This document shows, piece after piece, positions 41,110 to 50,036 of a stretch of DNA of 64,000 bases (positions are counted from its first letter, which is position 1; every line of letters begins with the position of its first letter). Below the pieces are notes generated by a model, which had not been told where the DNA came from, searched no databases, and saw nothing but the letters and a program-made list of their open reading frames with translations. Where the stretch lies: NCBI RefSeq assembly GCF_000250675.2, contig NC_018681.1:1364001-1428000 (forward strand), written 5' to 3'. Source of the stretch: Nocardia brasiliensis ATCC 700358 (GTDB lineage: Bacteria; Actinomycetota; Actinomycetes; Mycobacteriales; Mycobacteriaceae). The position numbers were made by a program, and so were the translations under genes.

Positions 41110-42609
41110 ATGGTTCGCGAACTCACTCACTTCATCGGCGGGCAACACGTAGCGGGCACCTCCGGCAAGTTCGGCGATGTCTACGATCCGAACCTCGGCC
41201 AGGTGCAGGCCAGGGTGCCGCTGGCGAGCAAGGACGAGGTCGCCGCGGTCGTCGCGAACGCCGAAGCGGCGCAACGGGTGTGGGCCGCGTTCAATCCGCA
41301 GAAGCGGGCCAGGGTGCTGATGAAGTTCCTGACCCTGGTGCAGGACGACATGGACAACCTGGCCGCGCTGCTCTCCTCCGAGCACGGCAAGACCATCGCC
41401 GACGCGAAGGGCGACATCCAGCGCGGTCTCGAGGTCATCGAGTTCGCGACCGGCATCCCGCACCTGCTCAAGGGCGAGTACACCGAGAGCGCGGGCACCG
41501 GCATCGACGTCTACTCGATGCGCCAGCCGCTCGGCGTCGTCGCGGGCATCACCCCGTTCAACTTCCCGGCGATGATCCCGCTGTGGAAGGCGGGCCCGGC
41601 GCTGGCCACCGGCAATGCGTTCGTGCTCAAGCCCTCCGAGCGCGACCCCTCGGTGCCGCTGCGGCTGGCCGAGCTGTTCCTCGAGGCGGGGCTGCCCGCG
41701 GGTGTGTTCAACGTCGTCAACGGCGACAAGGAGGCGGTCGACGCGCTGCTGCACGATCCGCGGATCAAGGCCGTCGGCTTCGTCGGCTCCACGCCCATCG
41801 CCCAGTACATCTACGAGACCGCGACCGCGAACGGCAAGCGCGCCCAGTGTTTCGGCGGCGCGAAGAACCACGCGATCGTCATGCCGGACGCCGACCTCGA
41901 CGATGTCGCGGACCAATTGATCGGTGCCGGTTACGGTTCCGCGGGCGAGCGCTGCATGGCCATCTCGGTCGCGGTGCCGGTCGGGCAGGAGACCGCGGAT
42001 CGCTTGCTCGCCAAGCTGACCGAGCGGGTGCACAAGCTCAACATCGGGCGTTCCGACGATCCGGGCGCCGACTACGGCCCGCTGGTCGGCAAGGACGGCG
42101 TGGACCGGGTGAACAACTACGTCCAGATCGGCATCGATGAGGGGGCCGAGCTGGTGGTCGACGGGCGCGGCGTGACCGTGCCGGGCGCCGAGGACGGTTA
42201 CTTCGTCGGCGCCACGCTGTTCGACAACGTGACCCCGGAGATGCGGATCTACAAAGAAGAGATCTTCGGTCCGGTGCTGAGCGTGGTGCGGGCCAAGGAC
42301 TACGAAGAGGGCCTGCGGCTGGCCAACGAGCACGAATACGGCAACGGAGTCGCGATTTTCACCCGCGACGGCGATACCGCCCGCGATTTCGCCGCCCGCG
42401 TGCAGGTCGGCATGGTCGGCATCAACGTGCCGATCCCGGTGCCGATCGCGTACTACACCTTCGGCGGTTGGAAGCGGTCCGGATTCGGCGATCTGAACCA
42501 GCACGGCCCGGACTCGATCCGCTTCTACACCAAGACCAAGACCGTCACGCAGCGCTGGCCTTCGGGTTTGAAGGAGAGCAACGCCTTCGTGATCCCCACG
42601 ATGGACTGA
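41110..42609 (+). CDS. mmsA: CoA-acylating methylmalonate-semialdehyde dehydrogenase
   Basis: A 499-residue aldehyde dehydrogenase. Its signatures are GVVAGITPFNFPAMIPLWK, LKPSERDPSVPLRLAEL, GSTPIAQYIYETA and the catalytic cysteine in GSAGERCMAISVAVPVG, the form typical of MmsA. It converts methylmalonate semialdehyde to propionyl-CoA, the last step of valine breakdown, and does the same for malonate semialdehyde. ATG 41110 (MVRELTHFIGG) matches the family N-terminus. First gene of a five-gene operon; the next gene starts 1 bp after its stop. Confidence 0.95.
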   Translation: MVRELTHFIGGQHVAGTSGKFGDVYDPNLGQVQARVPLASKDEVAAVVANAEAAQRVWAAFNPQKRARVLMKFLTLVQDDMDNLAALLSSEHGKTIADAKGDIQRGLEVIEFATGIPHLLKGEYTESAGTGIDVYSMRQPLGVVAGITPFNFPAMIPLWKAGPALATGNAFVLKPSERDPSVPLRLAELFLEAGLPAGVFNVVNGDKEAVDALLHDPRIKAVGFVGSTPIAQYIYETATANGKRAQCFGGAKNHAIVMPDADLDDVADQLIGAGYGSAGERCMAISVAVPVGQETADRLLAKLTERVHKLNIGRSDDPGADYGPLVGKDGVDRVNNYVQIGIDEGAELVVDGRGVTVPGAEDGYFVGATLFDNVTPEMRIYKEEIFGPVLSVVRAKDYEEGLRLANEHEYGNGVAIFTRDGDTARDFAARVQVGMVGINVPIPVPIAYYTFGGWKRSGFGDLNQHGPDSIRFYTKTKTVTQRWPSGLKESNAFVIPTMD

Positions 42610-42610
42610 C

Positions 42611-43750
42611 ATGTTCATCCTGGACGACGACGAGAAGGCGATCCGCGACACCGCGCGCGGCTTCGCCGACGAGTTCCTCGCGCCGAACGCGCTGGATTGG
42701 GATGAGCAGAAGCACTTTCCGATCGACGTGCTGCGCAAGGCGGGCCCGCTCGGCCTGGGCGGTATCTACGTGCAGGAGGACGTCGGCGGTTCGGGCCTGC
42801 GCAGGCTCGATGCCGTACGGATCTTCGAGCAGCTCGCGACGGGGTGCCCGGCCATCGCCGCCTATATCTCCATCCACAACATGGCGACCTGGATGATCGA
42901 TCGCTACGGCGATGCCGCACAGCGTGATCGGTGGCTGCCGCGGTTGACGTCGATGGAATTGCTGGCCAGCTACGCGCTGACCGAACCGGGCGTCGGCTCG
43001 GACGCGGCGGCCTTGAGCACCAAGGCCGTTCGCGACGGTGACGACTACATCTTCAACGGCGCAAAGCAATTCATCTCCGGCGCGGGCGCCACGGACGTCT
43101 ACGTGGTGATGGCGCGGACCGGCGCCGACGGGGCTCGCGGTATCTCGGCGTTCATCGTGCCCGCCGATACGCCCGGACTCTCCTTCGGCGCCAACGAGAA
43201 GAAGATGGGCTGGAACGCTCAGCCCACCCGTCAGGTGATCTTCGAGGATGCCAGGGTGCCCGCGGCGAACCTGCTCGGCGCCGAGGGCGACGGCTTCCGG
43301 ATCGCCATGAACGGCCTCAACGGCGGGCGGTTGAACATCGCGGCTTGCTCGGTCGGCGGCGCCCAAGCGGCACTGGACAAGACCGTGCCGTACCTGGCCG
43401 AGCGGCACGCGTTCGGCAAGCCGCTGTTGAAGAACGACGCGCTGCGGTTCCAACTCGCCGACATGCGTACCGAATTGGAGGCGGCCCGCACCCTGCTGTG
43501 GCGGGCGGCGGCCGCGCTCGACGCGGACGCGCCGGACAAGGTCGAGCTGTGCGCCATGGCGAAGCGGTTCGCCACCGACACCGGTTTCGAGGTGGCCAAC
43601 AAGGCGCTGCAACTGCACGGCGGCTACGGCTACCTGGCCGAATACGGTGTGGAGAAGATCGTCCGGGATCTGCGGGTACACCAGATCCTGGAAGGCACCA
43701 ACGAGATCATGCGGGTGGTCGTCGCCCGTGCGGTGGAAGGAGCGGCATGA
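42611..43750 (+). CDS. Acyl-CoA dehydrogenase (probable isobutyryl-CoA dehydrogenase)
   Basis: A 379-residue flavoenzyme of the acyl-CoA dehydrogenase fold: YALTEPGVGSDAAAL (flavin/substrate motif), WNAQPTRQVIFEDARVP, LQLHGGYGYLAEYGVEKIVRD, and HQILEGTNEIMR with the catalytic glutamate region. Its place between mmsA and the hydroxyisobutyryl-CoA hydrolase argues for isobutyryl-CoA to methacrylyl-CoA as its reaction. The stop overlaps the next start (ATGA). Confidence 0.93.
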   Translation: MFILDDDEKAIRDTARGFADEFLAPNALDWDEQKHFPIDVLRKAGPLGLGGIYVQEDVGGSGLRRLDAVRIFEQLATGCPAIAAYISIHNMATWMIDRYGDAAQRDRWLPRLTSMELLASYALTEPGVGSDAAALSTKAVRDGDDYIFNGAKQFISGAGATDVYVVMARTGADGARGISAFIVPADTPGLSFGANEKKMGWNAQPTRQVIFEDARVPAANLLGAEGDGFRIAMNGLNGGRLNIAACSVGGAQAALDKTVPYLAERHAFGKPLLKNDALRFQLADMRTELEAARTLLWRAAAALDADAPDKVELCAMAKRFATDTGFEVANKALQLHGGYGYLAEYGVEKIVRDLRVHQILEGTNEIMRVVVARAVEGAA

Positions 43751-44814
43751 CCGACGCGGCTGAGCCCGAGGTCCGCATCGAGCAGCAGGACGGCCTGGGA
43801 CTGATCACCCTGAACCGGCCCAAAGCCATCAACGCGCTGAATCATTCGATGACACTGGCGATCACCGAGGCGTTGCGCGCCTGGGCGGACGACGACGCCG
43901 TCCGGACCGTCGTGCTCACCGGGGCGGGGGAGCGCGGTCTGTGCGCGGGCGGCGATATCGTCGCGATCCACACCGACGCCACCGGTGGTGCGGTCGGCGC
44001 CGATTCGCCGACCGGGCGTTTCTGGCGGGACGAATACCTGCTCAACGCGCTGATCGGCCGGTACCCGAAGCCCTACGTGGTGGTGATGGACGGCATCGTG
44101 ATGGGCGGCGGGGTCGGGCTGTCCGGCCACGGCAGCCACCGCATCGTCACCGAGCGGTCCAAGATCGGCATGCCCGAGGTGGGCATCGGTTTCGTGCCCG
44201 ATGTCGGCGGCACCTACCTGCTCGCGCGCAGCCCCGGCGAGATCGGCACGCACGTCGCGCTGACCACCGCGCGGATGGACGCGGGCGACGCGATCGCGGC
44301 GGGCTTCGCCGACTACTTCGTCACCACCGAACACCTGCCCGCACTGCTGGAGACGTTGCGCACCGAGGCGGTCGAGGTCGCGATCGCCAAATTCGCCACG
44401 GGCGCACCGGAATCCGGCCTGCTCGCACAGCGCGGGTGGATCGACGCCTGCTACGGCGCGGATACCGTCGAGGAGATCGTCGCGCGGCTACAGGCGCACG
44501 AGGCGCCGGAAGCGGGTAAGGCAGCGGCCGACATTCTCACGAAATCGCCTGTCGCGCTGAAGGTCGCGTTACGGTCGTTGCGGTCGGCGGGTGCCGCGCC
44601 GAGCCTGGAGGTGGTGCTGAACGAGGAGTATCGGGTCTCCATCGCGGCCCTGGCCTCGCACGACCTGGTGGAGGGCATCCGCGCGCAAGTGATCGACAAG
44701 GACCGTGCCCCGCAGTGGTCGCCGGCGACCCTCGCCGACGTCAGCGCCGCGCAGGTCGACGCATACTTCGCCGAATTGGGCGATCAGGAACTGGGTTTGG
44801 TGAGCAATGACTGA
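43747..44814 (+). CDS. 3-hydroxyisobutyryl-CoA hydrolase
   Basis: A 355-residue crotonase-fold enzyme, longer than enoyl-CoA hydratases by about 100 residues, which is the size of HIBCH. Motifs: GERGLCAGGDI (oxyanion hole), MGGGVGLSGHGSHRIVTE, and MPEVGIGFVPDVGGTYLLAR, close to the hydrolase consensus. It releases CoA from 3-hydroxyisobutyryl-CoA so that MmsB can act. ATG 43747 overlaps the upstream stop by 4 nt, and its stop overlaps mmsB by 8 nt. Confidence 0.92.
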   Translation: MTDAAEPEVRIEQQDGLGLITLNRPKAINALNHSMTLAITEALRAWADDDAVRTVVLTGAGERGLCAGGDIVAIHTDATGGAVGADSPTGRFWRDEYLLNALIGRYPKPYVVVMDGIVMGGGVGLSGHGSHRIVTERSKIGMPEVGIGFVPDVGGTYLLARSPGEIGTHVALTTARMDAGDAIAAGFADYFVTTEHLPALLETLRTEAVEVAIAKFATGAPESGLLAQRGWIDACYGADTVEEIVARLQAHEAPEAGKAAADILTKSPVALKVALRSLRSAGAAPSLEVVLNEEYRVSIAALASHDLVEGIRAQVIDKDRAPQWSPATLADVSAAQVDAYFAELGDQELGLVSND

Positions 44815-45700
44815 AAAGATCGGATTCCTCGGGCTCGGCCACATGGGTGCGCCGATGGCGGCGAACCTGGTGCAAGCCGGCTACGAGGTACTGGCCTACG
44901 ACCCGGTGCCCGCCGCGCAGGAGCAGGCCGCGAAGGACGGCGCGACCGTCGTCGCCACCGCCGCGGAGGCGGCGGAGGCGGGTGTGGTGATCACCATGCT
45001 GCCGAACGGGCGGCTGGTGCTCGACGTGTACGCGGAGATCCTGCCCGCCGCGAAGCCGGGCACCCTGTTCATCGACTGCTCGACGATCGACGTGGCCGAC
45101 GCGAAATCCGCGGCCGTCCTCGCCATCGGCGCGGGGCACCGGGCGCTGGACGCCCCGGTCTCCGGCGGCGTCGCCGGTGCGGCCGCGGGCACCCTCACCT
45201 TCATGGTCGGCGGCGCGGCGGACGATTTCGCCACCGCGCTGCCGGTGCTCGAGGTGATGGGCGGCAAGGTCGTGCACTGCGGCGGCTCCGGGGTCGGGCA
45301 GGCCGCGAAGATCTGCAACAACATGCTGCTCGGCATCTCGATGATCGGCCTGTCCGAGGCCCTGGTGCTCGGTGAGCAACTGGGCCTGACCCACCAGTCC
45401 TTCTTCGACGTCGTCTCCACCGCCTCCGGCCAGAGCTGGGCCCTGACCTCCTACTGCCCGGTCCCCGGCCCGGTGCCGACCAGCCCGGCCAACAACGACT
45501 ACCGACCCGGTTTCGCCACCGCGCTGATGAACAAGGACCTCGGCCTCGCCGCGAACGCGCTGCGCGAGAACGGCATCGAGGGCCGGCTCGGCCTGCTCGC
45601 CGCCGAGATCTACGACCGGTTCAACCAGTCGTCGGGCGACCTGGACTTCTCCGCTATCGTCACCGATATTCGTAGCCGTTCTGAGCGAGAAGGTGCCTAG
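44807..45700 (+). CDS. mmsB: 3-hydroxyisobutyrate dehydrogenase
   Basis: A 297-residue beta-hydroxyacid dehydrogenase. NAD motif: GFLGLGHMGAPMAANL at the N-terminus. The substrate motif is DAPVSGGVAGAAAGTLT and the catalytic lysine is in GQAAKICNNMLLG. It oxidises 3-hydroxyisobutyrate to methylmalonate semialdehyde for MmsA. It overlaps the hydrolase gene by 8 nt and the next gene by 1 nt (TAGTG). Confidence 0.95.
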   Translation: MTEKIGFLGLGHMGAPMAANLVQAGYEVLAYDPVPAAQEQAAKDGATVVATAAEAAEAGVVITMLPNGRLVLDVYAEILPAAKPGTLFIDCSTIDVADAKSAAVLAIGAGHRALDAPVSGGVAGAAAGTLTFMVGGAADDFATALPVLEVMGGKVVHCGGSGVGQAAKICNNMLLGISMIGLSEALVLGEQLGLTHQSFFDVVSTASGQSWALTSYCPVPGPVPTSPANNDYRPGFATALMNKDLGLAANALRENGIEGRLGLLAAEIYDRFNQSSGDLDFSAIVTDIRSRSEREGA

Positions 45701-46476
45701 TGAGCGATTTCGAGACGATTCTGCTGGAGCGCAAGGGGCGGGTCGGCTGGATCACGTTGAACCGGCCGAAGGCGCTCAATGCGTTGAACGCGCAAGTCCT
45801 CGACGATGTGATCGCCGCGCTGGACGAACTCGAGCGCGACGAGCGGATCGGGGCCGTCGTCATCACCGGATCGGAGCGTGCCTTCGCGGCGGGCGCCGAC
45901 ATCAAGGAGATGCAGCCCAAGTCGTACATGGACATGTTCCTCAACGACTACTTCGCCCGCTGGGACCGGCTCGCGGAGTTCCGTAAGCCGACCATCGCCG
46001 CGGTCGCCGGTTACGCGCTGGGCGGCGGCTGTGAGCTGGCGATGATCTGCGACATCCTGATCGCGGCCGATACCGCCAAATTCGGGCAGCCGGAGATCAA
46101 GCTCGGTGTCATCCCCGGTATCGGCGGCTCGCAGCGGCTGACCCGCGCGGTCGGCAAGGCCAAGGCGATGGATCTGGTGCTCACCGGGCGGAATATGGAC
46201 GCCGAGGAGGCCGAGCGCGCCGGCCTGGTGTCGCGCATCGTGCCGGCCGCCGATCTGCTGGACACCGCGCTCGAGGTCGCCGAGACGATCGCTTCGATGT
46301 CGTTGCCGGTCACCATGATTGCGAAGGAGGCGGTCAACCGCTCCTTCGAAACCACCCTCGCGGAAGGCCTGCGCTTCGAGCGCCGCGTCTTCCATTCGCT
46401 GTTCGCCATCGAGGATCAGAAGGAAGGCATGACCGCCTTCGTCGAGAAGCGCCCCGCGAAGTTCACCAACCGCTGA
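45700..46476 (+). CDS. Enoyl-CoA hydratase
   Basis: A 258-residue crotonase. GSERAFAAGADIKEM carries the first oxyanion-hole backbone, and ALGGGCELAMICD the second. The two catalytic glutamates of hydratases are in GGGCELAM and PEIKLGVIPGIGG. It is expected to hydrate methacrylyl-CoA in the valine pathway, completing the operon. GTG 45700 shares a base with the mmsB stop. A hairpin terminator follows. Confidence 0.95.
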   Translation: MSDFETILLERKGRVGWITLNRPKALNALNAQVLDDVIAALDELERDERIGAVVITGSERAFAAGADIKEMQPKSYMDMFLNDYFARWDRLAEFRKPTIAAVAGYALGGGCELAMICDILIAADTAKFGQPEIKLGVIPGIGGSQRLTRAVGKAKAMDLVLTGRNMDAEEAERAGLVSRIVPAADLLDTALEVAETIASMSLPVTMIAKEAVNRSFETTLAEGLRFERRVFHSLFAIEDQKEGMTAFVEKRPAKFTNR

Positions 46477-46483
46477 TCGGTCG

Positions 46484-46514
46484 TCCGCCCGCCCGCGATC
46501 CGGGTGGGCGGACC
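46484..46514 (+). terminator. Hairpin terminator of the valine-degradation operon
   Basis: GTCCGCCCGCCC (46484-46495) pairs with GGGTGGGCGGAC (46503-46514), 12-nt arms with one G-T pair and a 7-nt loop, starting 8 bp after the ech stop. Confidence 0.75.
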
Positions 46515-46577
46515 GCGGTCGGGACAGAATGCCTGTCCACTTAGCGGGTTCCGGACGGCCTTGCTCTCGGGTTCCGG

Positions 46578-47636
46578 TCAGCCGAAGTTGGCCGGCGACG
46601 GTCCGATGATCTCCGCGGGGGTCGGGGTGGTGCCGTCGCCCGGTTCGGTCGAACTCTTGTCCATCGCAAGGATTCCCGCGATGGTCGCGCCGAGCGCCGC
46701 GGTGACCGCGACGGCGGCGATGAGCTTGCGGCGGTCGACCGGGCCGTGCACCAGCGAAGCGGACAGGGCCGCGCCCGCGCGCGCCCGCGCCATCCGCACC
46801 TCGCCCCCGTGGCGTTCGGCCGCCAGCAGCACCGCGCCGCGGGCCGAGACGTAATCCGGTTCGGGGTCGTAGATGATCGGCAGGTCGATCAGCTCGGCCA
46901 GCTCGTCGCGGATGTTCGGGTTGCGGGTGCAGCCGCCGAGCAGCACCAGCGCCTCGGGCTGGACCCCGCTCTCCTCGATCAGCTGGCGCACGAACGACGC
47001 CGAGTGGTGGATGCTCGCCGCGCACAGCTCCGCCAGGTCGCTGCGGGTCACCACCTCACGGCCGCCGGAGATCGGGTCGATCGCGGTGACCACCCGTTCG
47101 CTGCTCAGCGCCTCCCGATGTCTGCGGCTGGTGAGCTTGTCGGTGAGCACGCCGCCGCGGGCGAGTTGCCAGCGCAGCAGCGCGTCGTAGCCGTCACCAC
47201 CGAGCACGGTGCTGCGCTTGCCCGCCAGGATGGTGTCGGTGCGGCAATCGGCGTGGGTGATGGTGAGCCCGGAACTGCCGAGGTCGTAGAGCAGTACCGA
47301 GCCGCTGTCCGGCAGTTGCCCGGTGAACCGGAGATAGCGCAGCTGGGCCAGCGGTTCGTCGACGATGGTGAGCCCGCTGCGGCCCGCGCTGGCCCGGATG
47401 GCCTCGGAGTGCATGGTGCAGCGGCAGGTCACCGCCGTGCCGGTGACCAACTCGTCGCGCCGGTCGGCGGCGCCACGCATCTGCCGGATGGCCTCGAGCA
47501 CGGGCTCGTCGATGCCGCCGCCCGGGCGGCGCAGCACCTGGCAACGATCGATGGGCGGTAGGTGTGGCTGATCGGAATGCGTCAGCATCGCGCGCGCGCC
47601 ACCAGCGCCCGCCGATACCCCCAAGACCAGCACCAT
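46578..47636 (-). CDS. Hsp70/actin-fold-like membrane-anchored protein
   Basis: A 352-residue protein with degenerate Hsp70-like motifs: GVSAGAGGARAM at the N-terminus (phosphate 1 position), YDLGSSGLTITHAD (phosphate 2), and ALVLLGGCTRNPNIRDEL (adenosine motif). One membrane helix lies near residues 308-330 (LIAAVAVTAALGATIAGIL), followed by a Pro/Thr tail. The substrate-binding half of true Hsp70 is missing. It may be a nucleotide sensor at the membrane. ATG 47636 starts the frame. Confidence 0.75.
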   Translation of the reverse strand: MVLVLGVSAGAGGARAMLTHSDQPHLPPIDRCQVLRRPGGGIDEPVLEAIRQMRGAADRRDELVTGTAVTCRCTMHSEAIRASAGRSGLTIVDEPLAQLRYLRFTGQLPDSGSVLLYDLGSSGLTITHADCRTDTILAGKRSTVLGGDGYDALLRWQLARGGVLTDKLTSRRHREALSSERVVTAIDPISGGREVVTRSDLAELCAASIHHSASFVRQLIEESGVQPEALVLLGGCTRNPNIRDELAELIDLPIIYDPEPDYVSARGAVLLAAERHGGEVRMARARAGAALSASLVHGPVDRRKLIAAVAVTAALGATIAGILAMDKSSTEPGDGTTPTPAEIIGPSPANFG

Positions 47637-47762
47637 GATTTACATGGTGGACCTTTTCCGCGCCGCTGCCAAGGCGACAGGGCGAGAAATTCGCTAGTTG
47701 GCTGCCGGACCGTTACTGCACCGCCAATCGCGGGGTGTACTGGACCGTCCAGTTCTGCCCGG

Positions 47763-48314
47763 TTATTCCGGTCCAGTCGCAGACCAGTGCGCCTGGGCCG
47801 CGCCGGTGTCGAAGTCACCCGCGGCGTGTCGGAATTCCGCGAGCAGTTGCAGCAGGGTGTGTAGCCGGTCGGGTGCCAAGCCGGGCAGCGCGAAGACTCT
47901 CGTGTTCAGTTGCTCGGTCGCCTGCGCGACCAATTCCCTTCCGGCGGAGGTGATCTCGATGAGCGTGGCGCGCCGGTCGGTGGGGTGCGGCACCCGCTCG
48001 ACCAACTGCGCGGCCTCCAGGCGATCGACGGTGTTGGTGACGCTGGTGGGGTGCACCTGCAGCCGTGCGCTGGCCTTCGCCATCGGCAGCGCACCGGTCT
48101 TGCTGAAGCTCAGCAGCATGAGCAATTCGTACCGGGAGAAGGTCAAACCGGTTGGTTTCAGCGCCTCGTCCACCCGGGCCATGACGATTTGCTGGGCTCG
48201 AACCAGCGACGTCACCGCGGCCATACCGTCGGCGACATCCCCCCAGCCGTGGTCGACCCATTGGCGATGGGCCTCCTCGATCGGGTCGAGCGGCAGGGGA
48301 CGTGGCCGGGACAT
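47763..48314 (-). CDS. MarR family transcriptional regulator
   Basis: A 183-residue winged-helix protein. The recognition region reads MAKASARLQVHPTSVTNTVDRLEAAQLV, and the wing is VPHPTDRRATLIEITSAG, close to the MarR consensus. It is preceded by SRYELLMLLSFSKTG. The ligand and target genes are unknown; it lies beside a tRNA gene and the Hsp70-like gene. ATG 48314. Confidence 0.93.
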   Translation of the reverse strand: MSRPRPLPLDPIEEAHRQWVDHGWGDVADGMAAVTSLVRAQQIVMARVDEALKPTGLTFSRYELLMLLSFSKTGALPMAKASARLQVHPTSVTNTVDRLEAAQLVERVPHPTDRRATLIEITSAGRELVAQATEQLNTRVFALPGLAPDRLHTLLQLLAEFRHAAGDFDTGAAQAHWSATGPE

Positions 48315-48398
48315 GCCCTGATCATTCCATGGCTCTTCGAATCAGACTGAGCGCAAGGGTGTGGCCGGAGACCCGCGCCCGGCACTATCGATCACGAG

Positions 48399-48473
48399 GC
48401 GGGCGTGGCTGAGTGGTTGAGGCAACGGTCTGCAAAGCCGTTTACGCGGGTTCAATTCCCGCCGCTCGCTCCA
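48399..48473 (+). tRNA. tRNA-Cys (GCA)
   Basis: Full cloverleaf: acceptor stem GCGGGCG with CGCTCGC, anticodon loop CTGCAAA giving GCA, T loop TTCAATT within GCGGG/CCCGC, discriminator T and an encoded CCA at 48471-48473. Confidence 0.96.
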
Positions 48474-48610
48474 AGCAGGGCTCGAGGTCGTCGATCGAGC
48501 GGCGCTCGGCGCGGTGTACGCCACCGCCGCGCCGAGCAGCTCGGGCCGTGCTCGGCGCGCATTGCTCAGCGCCCGGTCGGCGCGGTCTCGGTCGGGCCAT
48601 TCCCCGCGAT

Positions 48611-50020
48611 TCAGCCGAGGCCCGAGAAATCGCGCAGCACAACGTGATTGCGATCGGTGGTGGTGCCGAGGGTGTAATCCGGGAGCAGGCCGAAGTATTC
48701 GCCCCGGGTGGTCGCGCTCCAGCGGCGCGCGGCCTCGGTCCGCGTCTTGTAGAAGTTCACCAGGTAGCCGCCCTCGTACAGGCGCAGCAGGCTGTAGCCG
48801 CCCGGATATTCCTTGACCGCAGCCACTTCCAGGAATTCGACGGCACACCCGGTATCCGGGCGGGTCCGGCGATTGCGGTGGGTGTGGCCGCTGTGGTGCA
48901 GGAAGACGCCCGGAGTGCGCTCGTAGCTCGCTTGGAGTTCGGCGCTGTCCCGGCCGTTCAGGACGAACCCCGGCCCCGCGAGATTGGTGTAGCCGGACTC
49001 CCTGGTGACCGGATGGTGGCTGAACACCAGCGTCGGCCGGTCCGGGTCGGCCCGGAGTCGTTCGGTGAACAGGTCGAACTGCGGTCGGTCGATGGTGCCA
49101 CCGGAGCCGTCGAGCTCGCTGGTGTCCAGGCCGAGCACCCGCAGTCCGCCGATCTCGTGCTCTACGAGTTGCTGCCGCGGTGTGAACGCCTCGGCCCAGC
49201 AGTCGTGGTGCGCGGCCGGCGCCGGGGCGCAGCTCGCATAGTCCGGCCCCGTGTGCGGCCGATCGTGGTTTCCGCGGACCACCAGGTAGTCGGTGCCCAG
49301 CGCGCCCCAGGCGTCGAGCTGCGCGCGGACCGCGCGTGAATCCGCAAGGGACGCTTCGTCGGTGAGATCGCCGGCGATCAGCAGGTGGGCGGCGTCCCGG
49401 TCGGGCCTGCGCAGGTCGTCGAGCAGCGCGGCCAGCATCGCCTCGGGGTATGGCGGCACGTCCTGACGGAAGCCGGGCGGCAGATTCGCGACGAGCAGGC
49501 CGCTGACCTCCTCACCGTAATGGATGTCGTTGGCCAGAGCGATGGTTCGCAGCGGACGTCCGGGCGGCGGGGTCAACGTGGTGAATTCGCCGGTGATCTC
49601 CGGGGCGCCGGGACTCAGGGTGGTCAACGAGAGTGCCGGGATCGCGCGAACACCGTTGGACCACGCCTCGAATCGGTACGCGCGGCCGGGCTCCAGACCG
49701 TCCACTTCGGCGTAGTGGAACGGCGTCGGCTCCGGGTCGGACCACACCGGAACCGGTGCGCGGGTCGAATCCGCCGGTGCGAGACGAACTTCCGCGTCCG
49801 CGGCGACCGGGACGAGCCGTCCCGCGGCGTCCGGTGTCAGCGTCGTCCAGGTCAGGATCACCGTCTGATCGGTGATCGTGACCACTTCCAGATCGGTGGC
49901 GAGAATCGGATTCGATTGTGCCCGAGCCGAACCCGGCCGCGCGGCGCCGACCACCGGCAGCAGTGCGGCCAAGCCCAGCGCGCCGAGCAGGGTGCGCCGG
50001 GACGGCCCGCAACACGTCAT
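48611..50020 (-). CDS. Tat-exported metallophosphoesterase
   Basis: A 469-residue protein. A twin-arginine signal SRRTLLGALGLAALLP starts it, and an N-terminal fibronectin-like domain spans about residues 40-150 (LTWTTLTPD, LEPGRAYRFEAWSNG). The calcineurin-like phosphoesterase domain has all metal ligands: NDIHYG, AGDLTDE, RGNHDRP, FSHHPV and HSGHTHR. It resembles purple acid phosphatase-type exported enzymes that release phosphate. The start ATG 50020 is 16 bp after the upstream gene's stop. Confidence 0.92.
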   Translation of the reverse strand: MTCCGPSRRTLLGALGLAALLPVVGAARPGSARAQSNPILATDLEVVTITDQTVILTWTTLTPDAAGRLVPVAADAEVRLAPADSTRAPVPVWSDPEPTPFHYAEVDGLEPGRAYRFEAWSNGVRAIPALSLTTLSPGAPEITGEFTTLTPPPGRPLRTIALANDIHYGEEVSGLLVANLPPGFRQDVPPYPEAMLAALLDDLRRPDRDAAHLLIAGDLTDEASLADSRAVRAQLDAWGALGTDYLVVRGNHDRPHTGPDYASCAPAPAAHHDCWAEAFTPRQQLVEHEIGGLRVLGLDTSELDGSGGTIDRPQFDLFTERLRADPDRPTLVFSHHPVTRESGYTNLAGPGFVLNGRDSAELQASYERTPGVFLHHSGHTHRNRRTRPDTGCAVEFLEVAAVKEYPGGYSLLRLYEGGYLVNFYKTRTEAARRWSATTRGEYFGLLPDYTLGTTTDRNHVVLRDFSGLG

Positions 50021-50036
50021 GCGGGGCCGCGGCTCG

